Counted from the first letter of the stretch, positions 1-14,319 are shown. The stretch: 26,916 nt of DNA from Paraglomus occultum (GCA_910592205.1 CAJVPJ010000367.1:1-26916); one strand, 5' to 3'. Notes: generated by a model not told the origin, from the sequence alone. Made by a program: numbers and translations.

Positions 1-2
1 TC

Positions 3-343
3 ACTGGATTCTCGCACCTTACAATCACCGCTCCAACTATTGAATTGTATACACGATGTAGAGATTTCTATAATGGGCTTAGTTTTGTGACAGTCAAACA
101 GAACGAAGCAGTGAAACATACATTATTGCATCTGTTTGGTGAGCAAGGTGAAAAAGACATCACTATTAAATTAGTTCACAACGAGCACGCCCATTTGAAA
201 GAAAGTCCTGTGGAGGGTGATTGGAGATTACAGCCTGTATGCTTTACCGTTATCACCGGAGATATCGAGGTATGTGCAAGTTTTGAAAACCGAGTTTAAT
301 TTCTGGCGAACTTGTTAAGAAAAATTTCCAGCTATTTGTTTGA
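3..343 (+). CDS. Partial gene, VOC/glyoxalase-like domain (5' part outside window)
   Basis: An open frame enters from the left edge and runs to a good donor (GAG|GTATGT, intron from 270). It encodes about 89 residues. The segment TITAPTIELYTRCRDFYNGL, followed by LSFVTV and later VCFTVITGDIE, resembles the start and strands of a VOC (glyoxalase/bleomycin-resistance) module, in which a beta strand, a helix with CRDFYNGLGF-like text and further strands follow each other. That is family resemblance only; no metal ligands could be assigned with confidence. The next plausible acceptor is TTTCCAG ending at 331, which would leave a 12-nt last exon (CTA TTT GTT TGA, 332-343). Reading through the donor instead gives a stop at 297-299. 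A MITE-like element begins only 25 bp downstream at 368, so the true 3' end may be altered or lie beyond it. Confidence 0.45.
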
Positions 344-367
344 TAAACATTGCTAACCCGGCTCATT

Positions 368-711
368 AGGCTGTTCAATTCTGTTCCGTTGCGTTCTGTT
401 CCGATCGACGGCAAAATTGTATCAACCAATCAAAAATCCGTGGAATTGAGGACAAATTTCGCGTTTCCACGTTCCGTTGTTTTTCTTTTCACTCCAAGAT
501 TTCAAGTGTAATTCTTTACAAAAAAAATTATATATTTCTAAAAGCCATTAGAACCCTTTTGCGCAACACAATTTACGCTTATTAGTGAAACGTGTGTGGG
601 ATGAGGATGGGAACAGATAGGAACTGCAAATTTGTTGTTCCCATTCGTTCCCATCATGTGATTTTTAATCCGCCAATCAGGGATCGGCGCGAATTGGAAT
701 TGAACAGGCCT
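368..711. mobile_element. MITE-like element, 344 bp, with TIRs and ATT target duplication
   Basis: The left end reads AGGCTGTTCAATTC and the right end, reverse-complemented, reads AGGCCTGTTCAATTC, which differs by one inserted C. The element is bracketed by ATT on both sides (365-367 and 712-714), consistent with a 3-bp target-site duplication. Just inside the ends, both arms carry TGTTCC/GGGAAC-rich text, GATCG(A)CGG/GGATCGGCG and a CCAATCA box, so the inverted similarity extends past the terminal repeat. It has no coding capacity. The 3-bp duplication and terminal text are reminiscent of PIF/Harbinger-type MITEs, but the superfamily is inferred. Confidence 0.65.
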
Positions 712-897
712 ATTGACAACTGAGATTAAGTATCATATTTGCTTTGAATATCTTATTATAATGATGAATGTTGGAAGCAATTATTCCAATTCGTTCAATT
801 AATATTTCGATCCTGTTGTTTTATTTTGCATTCTTGCATAAAAGTACTTGTTTTAATTATCCAACAAACGTTCATACTATACACGTTCTAGTACACT

Positions 898-903
898 TTT
901 ATT
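898..903 (-). terminator. AATAAA polyadenylation signal for the TBCK gene
   Basis: TTTATT on the plus strand is AATAAA on the minus strand, 35 nt beyond the TBCK stop codon. A second copy lies near 818. The position is typical for a 3'-end signal, but no transcript evidence is available. Confidence 0.45.
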
Positions 904-937
904 ATACTGTATATACTATGGCAACGGAGTGCGATTG

Positions 938-3900
938 TTAATTCACCCCTTGCCGTGCAATCTTGCATTTCCAATATACAGCTGAAGTTTCTTTATTTTT
1001 CGATCCCAGTATCTGTTTAAGGGCACGACACGTACACACAGGTACATATTCCTTGCCATCGACACGCAAGACATCAATGCCACCGGTCAGCACCGCAACA
1101 CGTGGGAAATGTGCATGAACGAGATCTTTCGCAAACTGGTGATGTAATCGGAAATCGACTTAGAAATAGCAAGAAAGAAAGAAAGAAAAGAAGGAAGTTG
1201 GATTGGAACGTACCTGTGGACCATAATCTCCGCGTTTAGCAACAACAACATGATATTTCTTTTTTTGCTGTCTGAGGACTGGAGCGACCTGGTCTAATTG
1301 AGTCGGGTTCATATTGAACGACAAGGGGAAATGACCCCGTAAGAAACTACAATTACAAGATGGGATAATCAATATTAAATGCAACATAAACGTTTGCTTC
1401 TGTACTGTGAATTAATCAATATGTTGTGCTTACTCTTGTTCCGGGCGAGTGTCAATAACTAATACATAATTCTGAATCTTCACAAGATCTTTTAATGATA
1501 TTCTGGGTGCTAGTTCCTGCTTTTTAACTGCGACTGGAATTGGTTGTTCCCACCAGCGTTGGTTCATGTGATCCTGCTTTGTTCGAATAAAAATATTCAT
1601 TAATGATTGATAAACCAACCGGCGACCAGGATGTATTATTTACATTTTGCTTATAAGCACCGACCTCCTCGTTTTTAGATGGCTCAGATTTAGAATTCGG
1701 ATCATGAACTCTAAATAACACTGACGGCGGCGTTACTTTGCACATTGACATCGCAGACTGGATACACTTTTCAATGTCAATTTCGTTAAAGGAATCCGCT
1801 AAAACCATGATGGTGTCGTTGAATTCCGTAGAAAGAAATACATCCCGAAGTTGTTTTAGAATAGCTATGCCTGCAAATAGCGGTAGTGATGGTGGCCCAA
1901 CTAATATCTTGTCCCATAAATGATAAGTCTTTTCAAGTGGGAAAACATCTAATAATATAAACATTGTCAATATAAAAGTCGGCACAAGACATCACGTATT
2001 CATACATTACAAGCACTTACGAGTAAACAAGGTCAAGAACCATGGAACAGCATATAAATCAGGAAGATACTCCATCCTAGTTAGGTGAGACGATAATTCT
2101 GGGTCGTGAAATGATAATAATTGACCAAATACTGCCAAGTATTCCTGAATGACAGGAGAGTTATCGTACAAGAAAAAGTCTTTTAGAAACTTTGGGACAA
2201 AGGTTTGTAAGCAACTGAATGCCAACGCTTCATCATTAAAGTTTAGTGTTAGGAATGGAGTGCATAACGAATCCAAGCCTGTGTTTAATGAAAGAGAGTA
2301 AAAACACGTTGAATATGGACAAAGAACTCATTTTCGTTGTTACAATTGTAGAAAATAGTTGTGCACCAAAACGATAAGGAATTAAAGCATTACCTTGCCA
2401 ATAGACCTGAGTCTTATTTGCCTTGATGAAACATTTCAGTAACCTTTTCAGCTTTTCGTGTCCCACAGGCGAAGAAAGAAGTTGATTGTATTGATGGCAA
2501 CGGGGAACATCTATGTCATCGTTAATTTCGATGCTTGACATGGGTAGGCATATGAAGAATAGAAAAACAAATTTTGTAGATGCTTACCAACATCAATCTA
2601 AATATAAAATTTCAACAAATAATAAGAAGCTTATTACACCAATTTACAATATATTTTATCATGAGTAGGAGCTCACCTGTCTGTCAATCTCACTTTCTTT
2701 ATCATAAGCATCATATACAGCTTGATAATCGCCCGTGATGTTCAATATAGCAGCCCACACTTTCCCTCGTAAGAATGGTGGAATATCGGCCTTTGAATGA
2801 TGAACAATCTCTGCATGCGATGCCGGATACTGCTTAAGCAACTTGCTAAACAATGCGACGCGTTGGAATTGATATCCAACGTCTTTCTCTCGAATTAATA
2901 ATGGTAACTTGACATTGTCAGACGGACTCTGCATTAGTCGATTAGCCGATTTGGTCGACACTTTAGAAGTGGTAGAGTCTGAATAAATATATGTATCCAC
3001 TAACTGGTTATCTGACATTTTGCTGCTGTCATCTGACATAGTGTCAACGAGAAAATTCATATCGTCCGTATCGACTACTAAAAAATAATCAGTGTCCCAT
3101 TCAAATGTATCTCGATTTGGTCCAGTCGCTGCTTCCAAACGTTGGCGGAGTTCTTTCAGTGATAGAGTGCAAATTGTGTCTGAATACAGGAATGCCGTAT
3201 CTTTACGTGTACCCTCTTCTTTGCCATCGCTTACTCTTACTGTACGGGGTATTCGTTCGATCGGTGGCGTGCTCAGTAGCAAATCTTCCTTGGCTAATTC
3301 GGATTCAACGTCGCCACCAGCCAATTTCCAAAAGTAGTATATTTGTGATAGAGGAATTCCATGCAATATGTCTTTATCTCCTCTGTCTGGTGCCGTTGAG
3401 TGTTCTAGACTTAAACAGGACGAATACAGAAATGGCTTGACCCACCAGTATTTGTATTCTTTACCAACTCCGGCTTCATGAATCGGTGTAAAGAATGAGT
3501 GGGATAAGAGTTGATCTGGAGTATACCTATTTGAAACGTTCACTTCTAGGCAACATTTGACAAATTGTCTAAATTCAGTATACTCGTCAGCTTCAGTTGA
3601 TTGAAGCAATTTAAGGATCGGTTCATGTATGCCTGATATATCAGAACTATCCCACACTCCAGTAGCATTTTTATCAATCTGTTCTGATTTACTCAATAAC
3701 TCCCAAAGAGATGCAGTTATTTGGTTAATGTCGTCGACATCAGCATCCCAGAACGGAGATCCGGTAAATAATTCTGCAAGTATTACTCCCAGAGACCATA
3801 CATCCACCTAAAAATATATCAGTAAGCAAATGTTAGCAATAAACGCTTTGTGCTATTGTCAATAATATCATAGTTTTTTTTTTTAAAAAAAAAACCTTTT

Positions 3901-4955
3901 TAGTGATAAACGGATCAATTGTTTGCGAATGATATATTGCTTCGGGGGATAAGTAGTTTGGAGATCTAGCGAAGAATCCAGAATGCGATATTAGCACGAC
4001 GTTAGCATGATATTGTTTAACCGTACCAATTCCTTTCATACCCAATTGGAAAATCTACATCTGCCCCATTATTTGTCATATAGTACATTCCATAATCAGC
4101 CAGTTTCACGTAATGCTAAATTTAAAAGTTAAAGTTGAAAAAAAAAAAACAAACGACATACAAAACACAAACCAATAGTACGTGAACAGGATATGATACG
4201 TACCCCCGAAGCTAACAAGATATTCTGTGGTGCTAAATTGTGATGTATTATATTCCTAACATTCAGATAACTCAACGCCTTTAAAACTTGAAAAGCCCAT
4301 TGTCGTAGGGTTTCGACTTCCACTCTACAGATAGTCATAGTGTGCGTATGAGATAAAGTAATGCATCAGATGGCAGTATCGCCGTTCTTGACTTTTCATA
4401 CCTTGTAACATGAGCTTTGCCTTTGTTGTCTACTTTGTATAGATCTCCGACATTATAGTTATGATATTCGAATATGACAAACATTCGATCTAAAACGCGT
4501 ATCGAATTAGCCGATTTCACATACAAATACTATCACGTTTTCCACGTACCATGTTTGCCTTTGACAATATCCACATATTCACATATATTAGGATGATAAA
4601 GTGTCTATATTGAACGAACCCGATCAGATAGAGCGAAAAAGAAAAAGGGTGCAATGTGTTACAGTCATGCATTGCACTAACCTTCAAATACTGGAATCGC
4701 CCAAATATTTCGGTTGTTGCGGTTGCTATGGTAATATTTAATCAATCAACTTTTATATATTTTCATGTCAACTTTCCAACTTTTGCCATGCTCTCTCACT
4801 CGGTCCAACTTTTCTTACGAATGGGGACACTTACCCGGCGCAATATCTCTATCTTCAACTCTAGCGACAGCTGAAAAATTACTTACGCCTAACTGTATAT
4901 CACGACTAGGCAAACCTATACAGTTGATGTCCTTATCCGTGGCGAATGTTGCCAT
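938..4955 (-). CDS. TBCK: TBCK orthologue: pseudokinase-TBC-rhodanese protein
   Basis: Fifteen exons on the minus strand, listed 5' to 3': 4955-4835, 4725-4682, 4604-4550, 4489-4402, 4324-4204, 4115-4042, 3965-3896, 3807-2677, 2597-2588, 2510-2394, 2278-2021, 1948-1644, 1573-1434, 1346-1214, 1135-938. They sum to 2865 nt, or 954 aa; human TBCK is 893 aa. Residues about 45-310 are a kinase fold with HHNLAPQN (near 128), DYG (near 150), SPNYLSPE (near 168) and VDVWSLG (near 192). Residues about 535-790 are a TBC domain with [11 protein letters not shown] (near 569), YWQG (near 610) and THVFPL (near 697). A rhodanese-like fold with DTRPEQDFLRGH follows near 839. The kinase lacks a visible glycine loop and VAIK lysine, and Asn replaces the catalytic HRD Asp, so it is a pseudokinase. 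The TBC Arg and Gln fingers are present. The rhodanese loop has no cysteine. In animals TBCK acts with the FERRY complex, on Rab5 endosomes and in mTOR signalling; a similar role here is inference. Confidence 0.95.
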
Positions 4956-5092
4956 GTATCATCACTTGTACATTTCAAGCTTGTAATAATGGAGGATACA
5001 AATTAAATAATCACGAGAACATGGTATGCCTAATTTGGTTGATTGCAGATCTGTGATAACCGTTGTCAAAAATGTTTGTTGATCAAAGGGAT

Positions 5093-5098
5093 TTTATT
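5093..5098 (-). terminator. AATAAA polyadenylation signal for the TTC4/Cns1 gene
   Basis: TTTATT on the plus strand reads AATAAA on the minus strand, about 78 nt downstream of the TTC4/Cns1 stop. It lies in the 220-bp gap before the TBCK start codon, so the same short gap probably also holds the TBCK promoter. Confidence 0.4.
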
Positions 5099-5175
5099 AA
5101 TTATTGCAAATTTTGGGACCCCTCGAGGCAAATCACACTTGTTTTGGGAACTAAAGCGTGAATGTTATACAGCAT

Positions 5176-6632
5176 TTATCGCATTTGATATCGAGAAACG
5201 AATTCTTTGCCAAATCGATCGTCTGTTAATATTATGAAGCTCGGAATTCTATTTTTGACGACGTATTTCTTGTTCTTTAACGCTTCACCTAAAGTAACTT
5301 GCTTCTCAATATTCACCAGCGCAACTCGGTCTCCGTCATCTGAATCGGTCTCAAAATAAATCTTTATCGTCTTGGGCTTATATTTGAAATCCTTGTCCCA
5401 AGGTGCAGGTGACTCGAACATCACCTCGAGATGATCGAGAAAAGTGTCGTCTTCATGGAACTGACTTATAAAATCAGATTCGCGATATTCAGGGTATAGG
5501 AAGAATACCGGCCAAATTAACCTATCCGGATTTTCAGGGTCTAGATGTACCTGTGCGTCTGTTGAGGGGGCATCGGATGTAGTTTTCGTACGGATGCCGC
5601 GAGACTAAAGTACAAGAGAACATAAGAATAAAGTCCAAACAAATTATTCTAAAGAGGTGTACATAGTGATGTGGTTTACATTAATGGATCTATCGATAGC
5701 TTCCTTGGTTTCGCGGAGTGTCCGATCACGTTCAGTCTTCTCGCGTCTCTTTTGATCAAGGACTTGTTTATGATTCAAACACTTTTGCTTCTCAGTCTGA
5801 AAGGCTTTATTTTGCGGTTCGATCTGTGATAAAAGAATATCTTCCCACATAAACTTGCTGCAAAATGTACCGTAATAAAGGCAAAGTAATTTAAGCATTA
5901 CCTGTAGACCCCTTTCACAGCAATCAAGAGCTTCATCCATCTTATCAAGTGCATAGAGTGCTTTTGCAGACCGATAATAAGCCTTTACATTTTTCGGGTT
6001 AAGCTTTAGAGCCTGCGCGCAATCATTTAAAACCCTACGGTAATTTTCTAGAAGATTAAGCTCTAACTGAGGATGACAAAACAAAACCGGTCCAGTAAAA
6101 CCAAACATGAATAGATGTTCAAATGAGTTAAATTACTCACGTAACTCTAGATTGACGGCAGCGCGATTTACATAAATAATTTCAATCAATTTCATGTCAT
6201 TGCATTGGGCTTCCAACGCCTTTGTGTAATATGTTATTGCATCTTGGTAATGTTCAGGACCAGATTTGAAGGCGTCATTTCCCTGATTCTTGAAATTCTC
6301 GGCAACTTCTGTAAATGTAGGATGGAGCGTAAGTAATTGTTTCAAAAATGTAAAGAAAAATGACAAAACGAAAATGAAAACCGGGCATGCCAACATTTTA
6401 CTTGATGTATACTGAGTGAGATACATTGACTTTCGATACGTGTTAACATACCTTCAGCTGGACCATCATAAATCAAACTCTGTAATGCAACCATTGCGTC
6501 ATTATCTTCTTCAGGGAGTTCGGTCATGAATAATGGAATCTTGTTTAATTCTCTTGCAAGGTCATCGGGCTTTACATTACCAAGACCTCCATCAAACTTT
6601 GCAGTCTGAGGACCGAACGTGCGATCTGTCAT
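5176..6632 (-). CDS. CNS1: TTC4/Cns1-type TPR co-chaperone of Hsp90
   Basis: Five exons on the minus strand: 6632-6452, 6308-6141, 6047-5902, 5823-5680, 5604-5176. The total is 1068 nt, or 355 aa, close to yeast Cns1 (385 aa) and human TTC4 (387 aa). The N-terminus holds the family segment ELNKIPLFMTELPEEDNDAM. Residues about 60-165 form the TPR array: NFKNQGNDAFKSG, then YVNRAAVNLELQNYR, then LNPKNVKAYYRSAKAL. A charged coiled-coil linker follows (EKQKCLNHKQVLDQKRREK). The last exon encodes the C-terminal 'wheel' domain, with LIWPVFFLYPEY, FESPAPWD and KNRIPSFIILTDD. Lys and Asn positions of the TPR carboxylate clamp are visible (KNQGN, NRAA, KAYYRSAKA). In yeast Cns1 is essential, binds Hsp90/Hsp70 and supports eEF2 folding. 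The spliced frame is clean, so the assignment is strong. Confidence 0.93.
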
Positions 6633-6729
6633 GTTTGTCTGTTAACAAGCTTTATTATGATAATATTGTCATTTTGTTGTTGTTCATAAATTTAAAAATT
6701 TCTACCCTTTCACATGACTATGCTGAAAT
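6633..6729. promoter_or_regulatory. 97-bp bidirectional promoter region
   Basis: The start codons of the minus-strand TTC4/Cns1 gene and the plus-strand RRM gene are separated by only 97 bp. The interval is AT-rich and must contain the 5' ends and core promoters of both genes unless transcription starts inside a coding exon. I saw no clear TATA box or heat-shock element in it. Confidence 0.5.
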
Positions 6730-7331
6730 ATGATTGGAAGAACTTGGATAAAAAATCTCAACATTGCAACCAATCTTGCAAAAAAGAACATGAGCCAACC
6801 GCTGCGAGTATACTTGCGAATATGGCCATACATCCAAAATTTTCATGATGGAAAAAAGATCTATGATTTTCTCAAAAAGTACGGAGACATTGAAATTTTT
6901 CACATCAGGAGGGTAAGTGAAAAGTTTCGCGTCTTTACGACAGTCGAATGTGCCAATCTGACTGGAACAATCACCTTTTCCAATAGGAAATTGAGACTAG
7001 AAAATATCAGCGTATAGGCTTTGTTCAATATAAAGAATCTGAAAAAGTCAAACATTTAGTTTCGAAAAGCTATTATAGTTTCAACTCGATGACGATGAAA
7101 GTCGAGATGTCCGACCCCATAAGTATGGCAAAACCAATTTGTTTTAGCTTATTTGCAACGTTTATTTTATTTTATTTCATTTCATATGCAGCCAATATAT
7201 ACGGTGATGCAAGTGTGGATCAGCCGTCTTTTAATGTGCAAAGGACTTGGGCGTGGAAGGGTTTCTATATGACACATTCGACTTTTATCGGTGAAATGAA
7301 ACAAAAGAATACAATGAATGGAATGAACTGA
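6730..7331 (+). CDS. Small RRM-fold protein, possibly mitochondrial
   Basis: Three exons: 6730-6912, 6987-7122, 7192-7331 (459 nt, 152 aa). The first intron (GTAAGT...AATAG) is needed to join HIRR to EIETRKYQRIGFVQYKE. The result follows RRM topology: beta-1 LRVYLRIWPY, helix DGKKIYDFLKKYG, beta-2 DIEIFHIRRE, beta-3/RNP1-like RIGFVQYK, helix ESEKVKHLVSKSYY and beta-4 SMTMKVEMSDP. The first 20 residues (MIGRTWIKNLNIATNLAKKN) are basic with no acid, which suits a mitochondrial presequence; that is inference, and MSQP at 6790 is an alternative start. The second intron (GTATGG...TATGCAG, 69 nt) is a multiple of three with no stop, so retention keeps the frame. I do not recognise a specific orthologue. 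Confidence 0.7.
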
Positions 7332-8173
7332 TGAATTATGAGATTTGTTGAATCTCGGGAGTTTTGATGTTGGGTGTTAATATTACAACATTATTGTAAA
7401 TTTGTTATATGAAAAGTGCAAAAAATTCAGCATATTATACATTATTCAGCATTTTTGACTAGTACTAGTAAAGAGTGTAATAATAATAATAACAGTGCAA
7501 TAAAAATAAATTTTAAGAAAATTAAGTAAATTATAGATAATGGGAGAAGTTGGTTTTTTTTTCCACAGTGATATTGATATATTACAATAGACCAATTAGA
7601 ATGCTAAAACTATATTAATAGACCTTCAATATTCGTTAAATAAATTTTACCCTTCTGGGGTTATTTAAATATAAAGCAGACATTTTGTATAAATATTGGG
7701 CATGAATTTTTCAGTAAAATTCGTTCCAGAGTTTAGCTTCTAGATGATAAACAGATGAATATGAATGCCATCAGTCCGATTCCCGAGAAAAGAAACGGTG
7801 TATTCGATTTATGAATCTAAATAATTTTATAATGAAATAGCACATTTATAAAATCACCGTTCTTGTCGGCGGTAAAGCTAAAAGAATGCTTAATTTCAGC
7901 AAACATAAGAATAACGCATTCCATTTAATGAATAAAACTGATGTAATGTTTTCACTTTCGAGCTTGCAAATTTAAAGGCTGCTAGAGCAGCAAAACAATC
8001 ACAAATGTATACCAGAGTGAAGCCTCTGTAAGCAAAGGTAAACAAAACTTGTGATGTTAAAACTTTGAGGTATATACCGAAAAAGATGAAAAGAAAAAAA
8101 AAAGGTCAGCCTAATTCAAGCAAAAAGATAGATTAACCGATAACTATATGATATATTAATATTTGTCCTGAGG
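7332..8173. other. Intergenic, 842 bp, no gene seen
   Basis: AT-rich sequence with short homopolymers. An AATAAA at 7499-7504 is a candidate poly(A) signal for the upstream RRM gene. No open frame with recognisable protein text, no repeat with clear ends and no RNA gene was seen. Confidence 0.6.
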
Positions 8174-8410
8174 TTAATATGGCTGAATGAAAGCTTTATC
8201 CCGGAGCCTAGTAATATACTGGGCCACGTAATATTTCCTAGCATGTTTTCCACATAGGCCCGGTTCGGAGCTAGTCGGCTTTCCGCAAGCCTTACAAGGA
8301 AGGCGCTTTCTAGCTCTCCAATGCTCATGACACCGTTCCGGACGACGGCAACTCCGTCCGCAGACGGCTCCAGACCTGAGCAGGTAGTTGCAAGAATATT
8401 CGCCGTACAT
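8174..8410 (-). CDS. 78-aa Cys/His-rich protein with two zinc-finger-like modules
   Basis: This is a single open frame starting at ATG (8410) and ending at TAA. The cysteines and histidines fall into a regular pattern: C7, C17-x3-C21-x5-C27-x2-H30, then C39-x2-C42-x10-C53-x2-H56. Both modules therefore end in CxxH (RCHEH and LCGKH), and the second reads PCKACGKPTSSEPGLCGKH. The middle is strongly basic (RRPERCHEHWRARKR), and the tail is aromatic and basic (YYVAQYITRLRDK). The pattern suggests a compact protein binding two zinc ions, perhaps contacting nucleic acid, but I do not recognise the family. The coding stretch is visibly richer in G+C than the flanks, which supports it as a real or recently active gene. 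No signal peptide or membrane segment is seen. Confidence 0.6.
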   Translation of the reverse strand: MYGEYSCNYLLRSGAVCGRSCRRPERCHEHWRARKRLPCKACGKPTSSEPGLCGKHARKYYVAQYITRLRDKAFIQPY

Positions 8411-9613
8411 GATATCCTTACTATGTTCGACAAAAGATTAATGGGTTATGACTAAGATTGATTAATAACAGATTGCCCAACATCTACCTTTGAGTCTATA
8501 AGAAAAAGTGGGAGTGTTTGTTTTAAACAAAAGTTTTCGCTATATCAATACAGCGGAATACTTCACTAAAACAACTCCGGACCCTCGAGGTGATAAGATA
8601 ACTTTCTGATCGAGACACTTAATAGGCAACGTGCTGTGTCCAATTGGAAGTCGAGTAGCTTCAAAATGAATACCTTCAAGCAAACTGGTGCTACTCAAAA
8701 CTGTTCAGTACCTAAGCCACGCCAGCGCATACAGGTTTTCTATAATAGGTATCCAGAACAACATGACTTGCAGGTAGAGTAGATGAGATTACTCTTCATG
8801 TCTGAAGTATGGGTTAATTTTAACCCTAGATAATATATTAATATTTCATCTATAATAAGTAATAATCCACCATGGAACAAAACCATTAAAAAGAAACAAT
8901 TGTTAAAATAACCAATGCAGAAATACAGAGACTGATAACAAAATTTAATACGAACAGACTTTACTATCTACTGCTACTTTTAACCGATTACTATATCATC
9001 GTAATAGTCTTTACGTCAAATTAAGGCGTCTTAGTCTGGGGCATCCACGATTTAGTGTACAAAGTATTCCTACATAAAGAGTCAACTCAATATTCAACAT
9101 GTGAGATTTGCAAAAGTTAAAGTTTTTACCATGGCGGCTAACTTAAGCTCAATTTAGAACAAGCTATGGCATTTGAGGCTTAAGATATTGTGGCGATTCG
9201 TTTGGTATTAGTGTATCTTGTGTATGAGCACGAAATAGACGAACGTAACTTGATGAACGTTAAACGAATCACATTAACTTGTAAGCAGTAAACAGTTGTA
9301 TTAAAGAATGCGTAATAATATGCTAGCTTTTAACGTCCATTTCAAAGCCAGTAAACACCCCAATATTAATACAATATCGTCATCGCGAATTAATTAAACC
9401 GACTGTCGCGACAGTTGCGGTTGTTAACCGCAATACTCCTTCCCGTATATGATATCTATTAATATCGCAATTTATTTCCCACATCATTTCGCACTTTACT
9501 AGTGAGTGGTAGGCGCGTCAGTTTTAATATTGTATTCTTAATCACGTGAATCAGCACAAAAATTTCAAATTTTAGAAATTGAAGACGGAAAACACGTTTG
9601 TCTGGATCGAATT
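8411..9613. other. Intergenic, 1.2 kb, with promoter of the Snu114 gene at its right end
   Basis: AT-rich, with no convincing coding frame. The right-hand 250 bp contains two adjoining perfect palindromes (9402-9433), annotated separately. No tRNA-like or repeat structure with defined ends was recognised in the rest. Confidence 0.55.
9402..9433. promoter_or_regulatory. Two adjoining palindromes upstream of the Snu114 gene
   Basis: ACTGTCGCGACAGT (9402-9415) is a perfect 14-bp palindrome. It shares its last T with TTGCGGTT-GTT-AACCGCAA (9415-9433), a perfect 8-bp inverted repeat around a 3-bp spacer. The pair ends about 180 bp before the Snu114 start codon, a suitable place for binding sites of dimeric transcription factors. 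The factor is unknown. Confidence 0.45.
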
Positions 9614-13937
<4,324 letters not shown>

Positions 13938-14319
13938 ACTGTGGATCCGGATTAACGAGGTTGATTAGGTACTAAGATTTTGACGTATATTCGCATGCCA
14001 CGTTTCTTTGTGTCAAGTTTATTTAAAGAAAAGCCGTTTGGAGCACTCACACATTTATTTTTTTGAAACTCATATCGTATTCTCTAAAAAAAGGACGCAA
14101 GAATATCTGGAGCGATGAAGTATATACCGATCAAGAAAGGGATTGATGTCATGAGATACCATTTTTTTCTGGGGAGGCGAATTCCTCTGATACTAAAAAG
14201 TATTATTAAATTTTCTCTCGATCTGAATCCCAAGACTTTTACTCCTACCCCACCATCCCACAACCAAAACACCAAATCACTAAATAATGAAGTTATATAG
14301 TAAGTCTCGTTATAAGATA
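13938..14319. other. 3' flank of the Snu114 gene, 382 bp
   Basis: AT-rich sequence between the Snu114 stop codon and the MITE-like element. It presumably holds the 3' UTR; no canonical AATAAA was noticed, only ATTAAA near 14206. Open frames on both strands here are short and lack protein-like composition. Confidence 0.5.

Noticed and set aside
3092-3440. Two plus-strand open frames opposite the large TBCK exon
   Set aside because: They lie antisense to conserved coding sequence and show no independent protein features.
5043-5237. Plus-strand open frame between TBCK and TTC4/Cns1
   Set aside because: It extends into the conserved TTC4 C-terminus on the other strand and has no motif of its own.
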